This document shows positions 50,667 through 59,582 of a stretch of 61,617 nt of DNA, piece after piece. The stretch is from Phycisphaerales bacterium. GTDB taxonomy: Bacteria; Planctomycetota; Phycisphaerae; Phycisphaerales; UBA1924. The stretch covers positions 1 through 61,617 of the forward strand of contig JAJVHS010000063.1 of the NCBI GenBank assembly GCA_022072615.1, read 5' to 3'. Positions within the stretch are counted from its first letter, which is position 1, and each line of letters begins with the position of its first letter. Below the pieces are notes generated by a model. That model was not told where the DNA came from and made no database searches. It worked only from the letters and a program-made list of their open reading frames with translations. The position numbers and the translations under genes are program-made.

Positions 50667-53600
50667 TCATGTGGGGATGCCGAGCCGTCGCACACGCTGC
50701 CACTTCCATTCCTCCACCGCGCAGAACACGCACGGCACGATGAACAGGGTGATGATGGAGACTGTCATGCCGCCGACCGAAGGGATGGCCATCGGCTGCA
50801 TCACGTCCGACCCCCGTCCCGTGGCCCAGAAGATCGGCATGAGGCCGAACACGGTTGTCGCGATCGTCATCAGGCACGGGCGGATCCGCTTGAGGCCCGC
50901 CTCGATCACGGCTTCGCGGATCTCGGCGATCGACCCGAACGTGCGGTCCTTGAAGACGCCCTCCAGGTACGTGCCGATCACCACCCCGTCGTCATCGACC
51001 ACGCCGAAGAGCACCAGGAACCCGACCCACACCGCCACCGAGAGATTCACGCCCCACAGCGCCAGCATGATGAACCCGCCGGAGGCCGAGACGAGGACGC
51101 CGAAGAAGATCACCGGCGCGATCCACCAGCGGGAGAATCCCAGGTACAGCATGATGAACATGATCACCAGCGTGATCGGAACCAGGATCTGCAGACGCTT
51201 GGTCGCGCGGACCTGGTTCTCGAACTGGCCAGACCACTCCCAGTAATAGCCCGGAGGCAGGGTGAGCCGCCCGTCCTGAAGCGCCTGCTGCAGCACGCGC
51301 TCCGCATCCTGAACGACCGAGACCTCATCGCGGTCGCGCGTGTTCATGGTCACGTATCCCACGAGCAGCCCGCGTTCGCCCTTGATCTCCTGGGCGCCGA
51401 GAACCGTCGAGATGCTCGCCAACTGCGCCAGCGGCACCTGGGCGCCCCCGGCGGATGGAACATTGATCCGCTGAATCGCCTCGATGTCCTCGCGGAAATC
51501 ACGGGCCAGCCGGACTCGAATCGGGTAACGCTCCCGGCCTTCAACCGATTCCATCAGGTTCATGCCGCCCAGGGACATCTCGATGACGTCCTGGACGTCG
51601 CGGATATTCACCCCGTACCTGGCGATGCGGTCGCGATCGATCTCGATCTGGACGTACGGCTTGCCGACGATCCGGTCCGCCACGATATCGGTCGCCCCCG
51701 GCACCTCGCGCAGCAACTGCTCGATCTGCAGGCCGATCTTCTCGATCTCGCGCAGGTCGCCGCCGTAGATCTTGACGCCCATCATGGCGCGGAAGCCGGT
51801 CTGCAGCATGACGAGCCGCGTCTGGATGGGCTGGAGCCACGTGGGCAGCACGCCGGGGATCGCGGTGCGCTCCTGCAGTTCGGCCAGGATCTCCTGCCTG
51901 GTGATGCGGCGCTCCTCCGGCCAGATCCAGGAGAGGGGCGTGCGGATGAAGCCCGGCCAGCCGGAGAAGAAACGCTCGACCTTGTACCGCCGCCACTCGT
52001 GCTCGGGCTTCAGAACGACGATCGACTCCATCATCCCGATCGGTGCCGGATCCAGTGCCGATTCGGCGCGGCCGACCTTGCCGACCACGCTCTGGACCTC
52101 CGGCACCGCGGCGATCGCCAGGTCCTGCTTGCTGTTGACCTCGATGACCTGTGAGAGCGACGCCTGCGGAAGCAGCGACGGCATGTAGAGGAGCGAGCCT
52201 TCATCGAGCGGCGGCATGAACTCGCGGCCCAGCCCCGGCAGGACGCGGCCCTCGGCGAGCACCGCAAGACCCGAGGCGGATTCCGCGTCCCGCTCGGCGG
52301 GGTCCTGGCGCCGCCAGAGCAGGCGGAACCGGTCCGAACCGTCGGGGTCCCTGACCTTCTGCCAGCGGAGCTGATCCAGCTCGAGAAGGGGACGGGTGAG
52401 GTCCGCGTCGGCCGGCTCGTGCATCACTCGCTTGAGCTCCGGCGAGACCTTCTCAGAGGCAAAGGTGTTCACCGCCCACTCCACCGGCGCAAGCGTCCGG
52501 TGGATGCCGAGCCAGACCGACAGGCCGGTGAAGAGAAGGAGCAGCGGCGCCACCATGAAGAGCTTCTTGTGGTCGAGCACCCACCGCAGCATCGGGACGT
52601 ACGCCCGCGCAATCGCGAGGGACACGGGGTTCTTGTCGAGCGGGAGAAACTTCTCCCGCGTCATCCGCACGACGCACAGCGCCACGCCGACGCCCACGGA
52701 GGCGGCGACGAGCCAGCCCCGTTCGCGCGACCCGCCGAGCCCCCACAGGAACGCCGCGTGCGTCGCGAGCATCGCGAGCACCCCGACCGCCGCGGCGACG
52801 ATCACCGTCGTCTGATGCTTCCACCTCACGGGCCGATACAGGAGGTAGCACAGGAAGGGCACGACCGTCACCGCCAGCACGACCGACGACCCGATGGCGA
52901 AGGTCTTGGTGAACGCGAGCGGCTTGAAGAGCTTGCCCTCCTGGTCCGTCAGGAAGAAAACGGGGATGAACGACACGATGGTGTTCGTGACGGCGGTGAT
53001 GATCGCGCCGCCCACCTCCGTCGCGCCCGCGTACACAAGCCCGAAGTGGCCCTTCTCCCGGCGTTCCTCATCCGTCGCGGACGCGATGCGCCGGTAGATG
53101 TTCTCCGTCATGATGATGCCCATGTCGGCGACATCGCCGATCGCGATCGCAAGCCCCGCCAGCGACATGATGTTGCTGTCGATGCCCAACGCGTACATCA
53201 GGATGAACGACCCGGCGAGCGCGAGCGGGAGCGTCGGCAGCACCGTCGCGGTGGATCGCAGGTGCGCAAGGAAGAACAGCACCACCAGGCCGGCGATCAG
53301 GGCTTCCTCGAAGAGCGCCTCACGGAGTGTGTCGATGGTCTCCTCGACGATCGTCGTACGGTCGTAGAACGGGACGAGCCGCACCTTGGACACGCGTCCG
53401 TCCGGGAGCGTCCTGCTGGGCAGCCCCGCCTCGAGTTGCAGGATCTTCTCCTTGACGCGGGCGACCACCTCCCGCGGGTTCTCTCCGTATCGCATCAGCA
53501 CCACGCCGCCCACGGCCTCCACGCCGCCCTTGTCCAGGGCGCCGCGCCGGAAATCCGGCCCGAGCTGGATCGTCGCGACGCTGCGCAGGTACAGCGGCGT

Positions 53601-54353
53601 CCCGCCTTCCTCGCGGATGACCACCCGCTCGAGGTCCTCGACGGACTTGATGAACCCAAGGCCCCTGATGAAATACTCGACGCCGTTGCCCTCGACGACC
53701 TTGGCGCCAACGTCGATGTTGCTCTTCCGGACCGCCTCGACGATCTCCATCATCGTGACGCGGTGGGCACGCATCCTGTCCGGGTTGATGTCGATCTGGT
53801 ACTGCTTGACGAACCCGCCGATGCTCGCCACCTCACTCACGCCGGGGACCGTCTGGAGCTGGTAGCGGATGTACCAGTCCTGGAACGACCGGAGCTCCGC
53901 GAGGTCGAAGCCCTCCGCCTCCACCGTGTACCAGTACACCTGCCCGAGCGCGGTGGCGTCGGGGCCGAGCACCGGCGTCACGCCCGCCGGGAGCCGTTGC
54001 TGGGCGACATTCATGCGCTCCAGCACGCGGGAGCGAGCCCAGTAATAGTCGGTGCTGTCCTCGAAGATCACGAAGACCATCGAGAAGCCGAATCCCGACA
54101 TCGACCGGATGGCCTTGACCCCCGGCGTTCCGGTGAGGCTCGTGGTCAGCGGGTACGTCACCTGGTCGTCCACGTCCTGCGGGCTGCGGCCCTCCCAGTC
54201 GGCGTACACGATGACCTGCTTCTCGCCGATGTCGGGAATGGCGTCCACCGGCAGCCGGATGATCGACCAGTACCCCGCGGCGCAGATGCCGAGGGTGAAG
54301 ATCGTCATCAGGAACGGGTTCTTCATGCACCAGCGGATGATCGAGTTGACCAT
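50667..54353 (-). CDS. Heavy-metal efflux RND permease (CusA/CzcA family), enlarged
   Basis: 1228 aa inner-membrane proton-driven pump, about 180 aa longer than typical CusA. Family motifs: N-terminal 'LPVDAIPDIGEKQVIVYADW', 'LAIAIGDVADMGIIMTENIY', and 'TRLVMLQTGFRAMMGVKIYG', a CusA-like Met-containing segment. The extra length lies in the middle, after the first TM bundle: two additional hydrophobic helices ('VIVAAAVGVLAMLATHAAFL', 'LVAASVGVGVALCVV') and a charged periplasmic insert ending 'ASGLAVLAEGRVLPGLGREF'. Last gene of the efflux operon, 12 bp after the adaptor gene; GGAG SD. Probable substrates are Cu(I)/Ag(I), judged from Met and Cys content. Confidence 0.9.
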   Translation of the reverse strand: MVNSIIRWCMKNPFLMTIFTLGICAAGYWSIIRLPVDAIPDIGEKQVIVYADWEGRSPQDVDDQVTYPLTTSLTGTPGVKAIRSMSGFGFSMVFVIFEDSTDYYWARSRVLERMNVAQQRLPAGVTPVLGPDATALGQVYWYTVEAEGFDLAELRSFQDWYIRYQLQTVPGVSEVASIGGFVKQYQIDINPDRMRAHRVTMMEIVEAVRKSNIDVGAKVVEGNGVEYFIRGLGFIKSVEDLERVVIREEGGTPLYLRSVATIQLGPDFRRGALDKGGVEAVGGVVLMRYGENPREVVARVKEKILQLEAGLPSRTLPDGRVSKVRLVPFYDRTTIVEETIDTLREALFEEALIAGLVVLFFLAHLRSTATVLPTLPLALAGSFILMYALGIDSNIMSLAGLAIAIGDVADMGIIMTENIYRRIASATDEERREKGHFGLVYAGATEVGGAIITAVTNTIVSFIPVFFLTDQEGKLFKPLAFTKTFAIGSSVVLAVTVVPFLCYLLYRPVRWKHQTTVIVAAAVGVLAMLATHAAFLWGLGGSRERGWLVAASVGVGVALCVVRMTREKFLPLDKNPVSLAIARAYVPMLRWVLDHKKLFMVAPLLLLFTGLSVWLGIHRTLAPVEWAVNTFASEKVSPELKRVMHEPADADLTRPLLELDQLRWQKVRDPDGSDRFRLLWRRQDPAERDAESASGLAVLAEGRVLPGLGREFMPPLDEGSLLYMPSLLPQASLSQVIEVNSKQDLAIAAVPEVQSVVGKVGRAESALDPAPIGMMESIVVLKPEHEWRRYKVERFFSGWPGFIRTPLSWIWPEERRITRQEILAELQERTAIPGVLPTWLQPIQTRLVMLQTGFRAMMGVKIYGGDLREIEKIGLQIEQLLREVPGATDIVADRIVGKPYVQIEIDRDRIARYGVNIRDVQDVIEMSLGGMNLMESVEGRERYPIRVRLARDFREDIEAIQRINVPSAGGAQVPLAQLASISTVLGAQEIKGERGLLVGYVTMNTRDRDEVSVVQDAERVLQQALQDGRLTLPPGYYWEWSGQFENQVRATKRLQILVPITLVIMFIMLYLGFSRWWIAPVIFFGVLVSASGGFIMLALWGVNLSVAVWVGFLVLFGVVDDDGVVIGTYLEGVFKDRTFGSIAEIREAVIEAGLKRIRPCLMTIATTVFGLMPIFWATGRGSDVMQPMAIPSVGGMTVSIITLFIVPCVFCAVEEWKWQRVRRLGIPT

Positions 54354-54365
54354 TGGAAGCTCCGC

Positions 54366-56069
54366 TCAGTGTGCGTGACCGTGATCCGTCGATGATGAAT
54401 CCGGCGTGCCGGACGGGTCAGCGGGTGCGCCCGAGGGGTCGCCGCCGGATGCGCCGCCGTGGTCGTGACCCGGCGCGGCGTGCAAGCCCCCGGGATGGAA
54501 CAGGCTCGGGTGGCCGGTGACCTGGAACTGGCTGTCGATCAGGAAATTGCCGCGCGTCACCACGCGCTCGCCCGCGGCCAGGCCCGCGAGAACGGCGTAG
54601 TACGGTCCTGCTCGCGGGCCGACGACGATCTCGCGCGATTCAAAGAGGCCGCGCGATCGCTCGACGTACACGATCTTCCGCGTGCCCGAGTCCAGGACCG
54701 CCGACACCGGGACCGCCAGTGCCATCCCGCCGGCGCCCGGCGCTGTCGCGGGGGACGGCGCCTCCACTTCCTTGAGCTTCATCTTGCACACCGGGCAGCG
54801 GCCGGGCTGGTCGTAGGTCTTCTCGCCCTCGCACTTCATCGGGCAGAAGTACGCCTTCGCGGTGGGAGTCATCCCGGCCTGGTCGGCGGCGAGCTCCGGT
54901 TCCCGGTCGCCGGCCGCGTGGTCGTGCCCGGGTTCGGAGGTGCCGGGCGTGCCCGGAATGCGTTCCAGCGGCATGTCGCAGATCGAGCACGCACCCGCCG
55001 CGTCCGCAAGCACCTGCGGGTGCATCGGGCACGTGAATCGGCCCTCGACCCCCGTCGGCGCGGCCCGGCCGTCGGCCGTGAGCGAAGCTTCGATCGACGC
55101 GCTCACGAACATCCCGGGCTTGAGCCCATGGTCCTTGTTGTCGATGTGCACCGGGATCCGGACCGTCCGGGACTGCTCGTTGACGATCGGCTGGACGAAC
55201 GTCACCATCCCCTCGATGGTCCGGCCCGGCAGCGCCTCCGCGGTCACGCGGACCCGCTGCCCGTAGCGGATCCACGGCAGGTCGTACTCGTACACCTCGA
55301 GGTAGACCCAGACCGAGTCGAGGTTGGCGATGCGGTAGAGCGCGTCGCCGGCCTTGAAGGCCGCCTTCTCCACGATCGACTTCTCGATCACCGTCCCGCT
55401 GATCGGCGAGAACAGCGTCACGCGGTCGGTCGTCTGCTTCTTTTCGACCAGGTTGGTGACCTGCTCCTCGGTGAGCCCGAGCAGGCGGAGCCTGTTCCTG
55501 GCGACGTCGACGAGCGGACCGGCGCCGGCGCCGTTCTGCACGGCGATCAGGAGTTCCTGCTGAGCGACGAGCAGCTCGGGGCTGTAGACCTCCGCGAGGT
55601 GGTCACCCTCACGGATCTCCACGCCCGTGAAGTTCACGAACAGACGCTCGGCGTAACCATCGACGCGCGGCGTGATCGACGCCAGGGACGACTCGTTGAA
55701 CTCGATCCGTCCGACGGCCCGCAGCTCCCGGGTGAGCGGCCGGTGTTCCACGGCGACCGTCTCGACGCTCGCCATCGCAAGGGCGTGCTCGGAAAGCTGG
55801 AGCGTGGGGGCCTCGCCGTCCGACGGACCGGCCGCCGTTGCCGGGATGAGCGGCATCTCGCAGATCGGACAGTCGCCGGCCTGTTCCAGTCGCACCTGCG
55901 GGTGCATGGAACAGGTCCAGACCTGCCGGGCGGCCGTTTCGCTCGCGGCGTTGGATGAACCCGCGGGAGCGGGCGCGTGCCGCGCGGAGCCGCGGCCCAC
56001 CGCGTAACCCGCGGCGGCGAGGACGAGGCCTGCGATGATCAGGACGGCGACGAGGAACGCGCGTTTCAT
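54366..56069 (-). CDS. CusB-type periplasmic adaptor with three heavy-metal-binding modules
   Basis: 567 aa. N-terminal anchor (about residues 3-25). Adaptor core with lipoyl, helical hairpin and beta-barrel parts ('LPWIRYGQRVRVTAEALPGR'). Three Cys/Met/His modules are seen: 'TCSMHPQVRLEQAGDCPICE' at 52-71, a second 'CPMHPQV...CSICDMPL' near 345-370, and a third 'CPMKCEGEKTYDQPGRCPVC' near 407-428. The tail is His/Asp-rich. It collects metal ions and opens the CusA pump. Its ATG overlaps the TolC-like gene stop by ATGA. Confidence 0.9.
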   Translation of the reverse strand: MKRAFLVAVLIIAGLVLAAAGYAVGRGSARHAPAPAGSSNAASETAARQVWTCSMHPQVRLEQAGDCPICEMPLIPATAAGPSDGEAPTLQLSEHALAMASVETVAVEHRPLTRELRAVGRIEFNESSLASITPRVDGYAERLFVNFTGVEIREGDHLAEVYSPELLVAQQELLIAVQNGAGAGPLVDVARNRLRLLGLTEEQVTNLVEKKQTTDRVTLFSPISGTVIEKSIVEKAAFKAGDALYRIANLDSVWVYLEVYEYDLPWIRYGQRVRVTAEALPGRTIEGMVTFVQPIVNEQSRTVRIPVHIDNKDHGLKPGMFVSASIEASLTADGRAAPTGVEGRFTCPMHPQVLADAAGACSICDMPLERIPGTPGTSEPGHDHAAGDREPELAADQAGMTPTAKAYFCPMKCEGEKTYDQPGRCPVCKMKLKEVEAPSPATAPGAGGMALAVPVSAVLDSGTRKIVYVERSRGLFESREIVVGPRAGPYYAVLAGLAAGERVVTRGNFLIDSQFQVTGHPSLFHPGGLHAAPGHDHGGASGGDPSGAPADPSGTPDSSSTDHGHAH

Positions 56070-57451
56070 CGGGAAGGCTCCTTGCGGCTCGGTGAACCCG
56101 GGGCGGGTGAGCTCGTCGGAAGCGTCGGTGCGCCCTCGGGGGCGGCGCCGGCAATGAGCAGCGAGATCGACGCGATCGACAGTTCCTGCTGGGTCTGCGC
56201 CTCGACCGAGGCCAGCTCGAACCCCAGCAGTTGCCGCTCCGCGTCGATGATGTCAAGAAACGAGGAGCGACCGGCCGTGTAGCCGGCCCTGGCGGCCTCC
56301 AGCGACTGTCGTGCGCGCGGGACAAGGTTCGTGCTGAACAGCGCCGAGTTGCGGGTGGACTCCCTGTAGATGTAGAGCATCGACGCGAGCTCGGCCGCAA
56401 GATCGATCTGCTCGGCCGTGAGCCGAGCCTCGGCGGAGCGCTTGTTGGCCTGCGCCGCCGCGATCTCGGCCGCGATCTTGTCGCGCCAGATCGGCAGTGT
56501 CATGCTCGCGGTCGGACGCCACATGACCGGGCTGGCTTTCACGTCCGCCTCAATGCCCACGCTGAAGTCGGGCACGCGGCTGGTCCGGGCCAGATCGAGC
56601 ATCGCTTCGCCGCGGCGGACATCCGCCTCCATCTGCCGCAGAACCGGGTTCCGCGTGGACGCGATGCGGAGAATCTCGTCCGCCGGGGGCGGCGGCGACC
56701 CGGACTGGAAGGTGGCAGGAAGCGGGACCGAAGCGTCCGATGGGTCGTGGCCCAGCGCGGCCCTCAACTCCGCCTCGACGACGCTCTTCGAATCCTCCAG
56801 GTTCACGATCGCGTTGGCGAGCTGCTCGCGGTCGATCTGCGCTCGGATCACATCCTGCACCGTGCCCCGGCCGGCCCCGACCTGTTGCTGTGCCTGCGCT
56901 TCGACGTCGGCCAGGAGTGTCAGAACTTCCCGCTCGACACGCAGCGTCCGCTGCAGGAAGTGAAGCCGCACGTACGCCGACTTCAACGCGAACGCCGTCC
57001 GCAGCAGCTCGGTCTCGAACGCGAAGTACGCGGACATCGATTCCGCGGCGGCGACGTCCCCCGCGGCGCGGAGCTTGCCCGGGCCCGGAAGATCGACCAT
57101 CAGGCCGGGCATGAGGCTTTCGAGCACGTTCGTGATGTCGGCTTCGAAGGTGAGGCGCGGGTCGGGCAGCGACCGGGCCGGCGTGATCCGCTCGACCGTC
57201 GCCGCCCACCTGTAGTACGCCGCCTCCACCCTGGGGTTGTTGAGCATCGCGTACCGCAGGTAGTCAGCGAGCGACGACTGCGGCGTCAGCGCGGGCAAGG
57301 TCGGCTTGGCGTCCCCCGGCCGGTACGTCGATTCCACGGCGTCCAGATCGGCCCGCGCCCGGCGCTCGCTGGGGATTGCCGTCCCGGCGCACCCCGCAAG
57401 GGCGGACGCGATCGCGGTTGTCATCAGAATGGCGGGGCGGAGATGTGGCAT
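56066..57451 (-). CDS. Outer-membrane efflux lipoprotein (CusC/TolC-like)
   Basis: 461 aa. Lipobox 'ALAGC' (Cys20). The two OEP halves have long amphipathic helices with typical starts ('LADYLRYAMLNNPRVEAAYY' and 'ILRIASTRNPVLRQMEADVR') and turns such as 'SLPDPRLTFEAD'. Forms the outer-membrane channel for the CusBA complex. GAGG SD; coupled to the adaptor by ATGA. Confidence 0.88.
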   Translation of the reverse strand: MPHLRPAILMTTAIASALAGCAGTAIPSERRARADLDAVESTYRPGDAKPTLPALTPQSSLADYLRYAMLNNPRVEAAYYRWAATVERITPARSLPDPRLTFEADITNVLESLMPGLMVDLPGPGKLRAAGDVAAAESMSAYFAFETELLRTAFALKSAYVRLHFLQRTLRVEREVLTLLADVEAQAQQQVGAGRGTVQDVIRAQIDREQLANAIVNLEDSKSVVEAELRAALGHDPSDASVPLPATFQSGSPPPPADEILRIASTRNPVLRQMEADVRRGEAMLDLARTSRVPDFSVGIEADVKASPVMWRPTASMTLPIWRDKIAAEIAAAQANKRSAEARLTAEQIDLAAELASMLYIYRESTRNSALFSTNLVPRARQSLEAARAGYTAGRSSFLDIIDAERQLLGFELASVEAQTQQELSIASISLLIAGAAPEGAPTLPTSSPAPGSPSRKEPSR

Positions 57452-57459
57452 TGAGAGCC

Positions 57460-58155
57460 TCACTTTGGCGCCGCCGCGGTTTCGCGCGACGACCAGTGCA
57501 TGTGCGCGATCTTCGGCGTGCCGGCATCGTCGACGACGACAAAGGTGATCGCCGCCGAGAACGAACGGCGTGCCGAGTCCGGGCCGGCCGAAAAGCCGCC
57601 AACCTGGTGTACGACCGATGTGGCCCCGTACCGGGATTCGGTCTCGACCTTGGTCTCCCAGCGGTACCCCGCCAGCTCCTTGATCTCGGCCGCGAGATGA
57701 CCGTCGCGGTACGCCTCCCAAGTCCCTTCGTCGGCCCCGTTCTCGAGCACGGTGGCCCTTCCGTCCGCGAGAAAGAGAGTGTTCAGCGCCGCCAGGTCGC
57801 CGCGAGCCATTGCCGCCTGGAACTTCCTCGCCACTCCAATGGACGCCGAGACCTCCGCCCCGGCGTACTTGGCCACAAAGGCGTCCTTCTCCGCATCCGG
57901 CTTGGCGTCCCATTTCGTATCGCAACCGGGGCAGCAGAAGCCGATGGTGTGCCTGCGCCACACGCGGACCGGGGTTTCAGGATCCACCTCTTCGCCCTGG
58001 ATCGGGCACCGATCGTTGATCGGCTTGCCGGGCTGGATCTGAGCGGATGTTGAAGACGCGGCGTGGCCCTTGGGGGCGTGCCCGGGCTGCGCGGCGACGG
58101 ACAGCACCGATCCGGTGAACGCGAGGGCGACCGCAAGCAACGAACGGATAGACAT
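57460..58155 (-). CDS. Exported protein with YHS/TRASH-like metal-binding motif and NTF2-like domain
   Basis: 231 aa, first gene of the efflux operon, 8 bp before the TolC-like gene. Signal peptide residues 1-22. A TRASH/YHS-like region has Cys50, Cys74, Cys75 and Cys78 ('INDRCPIQGEEVD', 'IGFCCPGCDTKW'). From about residue 100 an NTF2/SnoaL-like fold follows ('ARKFQAAMARGDLAALNTLF', 'SFSAAITFVVVDDAGTPKIA'). Probable periplasmic metal sensor, chaperone or detoxifying factor; the fold alone does not show catalysis. GGGAGG SD. Confidence 0.8.
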   Translation of the reverse strand: MSIRSLLAVALAFTGSVLSVAAQPGHAPKGHAASSTSAQIQPGKPINDRCPIQGEEVDPETPVRVWRRHTIGFCCPGCDTKWDAKPDAEKDAFVAKYAGAEVSASIGVARKFQAAMARGDLAALNTLFLADGRATVLENGADEGTWEAYRDGHLAAEIKELAGYRWETKVETESRYGATSVVHQVGGFSAGPDSARRSFSAAITFVVVDDAGTPKIAHMHWSSRETAAAPK

Positions 58156-58284
58156 GGAACCTCCCATGGACGTGAGGTGAAGGATCGCGGATGCACGAAC
58201 AATGACCGGTTGAACGGGTGGAAATAGCGCAAAACTCAAGGCGCAAGAACGCCCTGGGCCGGCTCTGATGCCGGCAGAGTCAAG

Positions 58285-58761
58285 CTACACAAGCAGCGCG
58301 CAATGCAGGCGCAAGAGCGACGTGGGAGGTGGTTCAACCGCCCGGTACACGCCGTGTTCGCCATTCAAGATTTCAGGCTGGCGCAGCGCCGGCAACCCGA
58401 ACCAGTCGAGAATCGCGACCACCCCCGGCGCCGGCGGCTCAAAGGTCGATGCGACGCTCGCCAGCATCTTCCCGGTGGTCTTGGGACACGGGCAATCGTG
58501 CTGGTCCTTTTCGGGAGGGTCTGGCGGAGTGCCCTGATCGACATCATCGCCTTGCGAGCAGCCGCCGTGACAGGGCGGGTCGGCGGAAGCACCGCGGCCA
58601 GTCTCTCCATCAGGGCGAGCGATGTGCACCCCCGCGGGACCGGCGGCACGGCTCGACCCGCATTCGCCGATCAGCGACCGCACATCGCAGCAGCAGAACG
58701 GGATGGCCAGTGCCACCAGGATGGTCAGCACGAACCGGAATGGCCCGTCGCGGTGGAGCAT
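58285..58761 (-). CDS. Small Cys-rich exported protein upstream of the efflux operon
   Basis: 158 aa. Hydrophobic N-terminus 'FRFVLTILVALAIPFCCCD', then Cys-containing 'LIGECGSSRAAGP', 'PCHGGCSQGDD' and 'DQHDCPCPKTTGK'. Resembles the short Cys-rich DUF2946-like proteins often next to copper genes, though the match is loose. Probably binds metal at the envelope. GGGAGG lies just before the ATG, within a 10-bp palindrome CTCCCGGGAG (58764-58773) that could also be an operator. Confidence 0.6.
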   Translation of the reverse strand: MLHRDGPFRFVLTILVALAIPFCCCDVRSLIGECGSSRAAGPAGVHIARPDGETGRGASADPPCHGGCSQGDDVDQGTPPDPPEKDQHDCPCPKTTGKMLASVASTFEPPAPGVVAILDWFGLPALRQPEILNGEHGVYRAVEPPPTSLLRLHCALLV

Positions 58762-58907
58762 ACCTCCCGGGAGTATATCACCCACCGGTGCTCGCCGCAA
58801 TCCCCGGGCGGATTTCGACCCGGGGGGCCCGCGGGGGGCGTCCGGGGCATGCACGCTGTCTTTTCGCAGGACGGCCAGGCACCGTCTCCATTCCGGCTTC
58901 GCAGTCC

Positions 58908-58941
58908 AATGACAACACGAGCCGCGATTGCTCGCGGCTCG
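58908..58941 (-). terminator. Probable intrinsic terminator of the 70-aa gene
   Basis: A perfect 10-bp stem CGAGCCGCGA/TCGCGGCTCG (58918-58927 with 58932-58941), loop of 4. On the minus strand it is followed by TGTTGTCATT, a weak T-rich tail. Confidence 0.55.
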
Positions 58942-59004
58942 CTTCGTCATGCCTGCATGGACCTTCGTCGCGCCGTCATACCCCGCCGCGGCACCGCCGC
59001 ACGG

Positions 59005-59217
59005 TCAGTGCTGGCGTCCGGAGAGCACGACATCATCGCCCCACGGGCGCGTCCGAGCATGCTCGCTCGATTCAACCTGTGGGCGGACCGTCAGCAGCTC
59101 AAACCCCGCCTCTTCGGCCCGATCGCGCACCACGCCGGCATCGCTGGCGCGGAGCGTCGTCTCAATAAAACGGCCGTTGGTGGAGCTGAAGCCCTGGACG
59201 AAGTAGGTGGTATTCAC
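59005..59217 (-). CDS. Small protein of unknown function
   Basis: 70 aa. The first half has alternating beta/alpha character ('YFVQGFSSTNGRFIETTLR', 'RAEEAGFELLTVRPQ'), reminiscent of short tandem folds in T2SS F-like N-termini. The second half is Arg/Glu-rich. GTG start with CATACT 6 nt upstream. A hairpin follows 63 bp after the stop. No family recognised. Confidence 0.45.
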   Translation of the reverse strand: MNTTYFVQGFSSTNGRFIETTLRASDAGVVRDRAEEAGFELLTVRPQVESSEHARTRPWGDDVVLSGRQH

Positions 59218-59582
59218 GTGAGGAGTATGCCCGGCCCACCTGAAGGGTGGCGGGCAGGCTGGATGAACTTCTGCTCATGCACCGGGCGCCGTCGCGGGCA
59301 TGCCCGTACAACTGCGTGCATGGGCACTCACCGGTGGCGTCTGCGCCGCTATCTGCCTGAGCGGCACGGGCTTGCGTGCCGGATATTCGCTCGCGGACGG
59401 GGTCCGGGTCCACGAAACATCGGTGTTGAATTTGCCGACGGGTTCCGGGCCGTCTCCTTCCGATGGGCGGTCGTCGCCATCCGGAATCAGGATGACCCAG
59501 CCAAGGGACATGCCAAGGCGGTTCGGCCGCCCGTGTCGCCGCGCGTTTCCCGCGTTACAGGTGGTCAATACGATGCCGACGC
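59218..59582. other. 365-bp intergenic region before kynureninase
   Basis: Contains the putative CATACT -10 of the minus-strand small gene (59224-59229) and the TACGAT box of kynureninase (59569-59574). An ORF from 59300 has a hydrophobic N-terminus but runs into the kynureninase gene and lacks an SD, so it is not called. Nothing else clear. Confidence 0.5.
59569..59574 (+). promoter_or_regulatory. -10-like box, leaderless start candidate (kynureninase)
   Basis: TACGAT, 8 nt before the ATG at 59583, with no SD. Confidence 0.35.

Noticed and set aside
52419..54395. A 658-codon open frame on the plus strand
   Set aside because: Antisense shadow of the RND permease gene.
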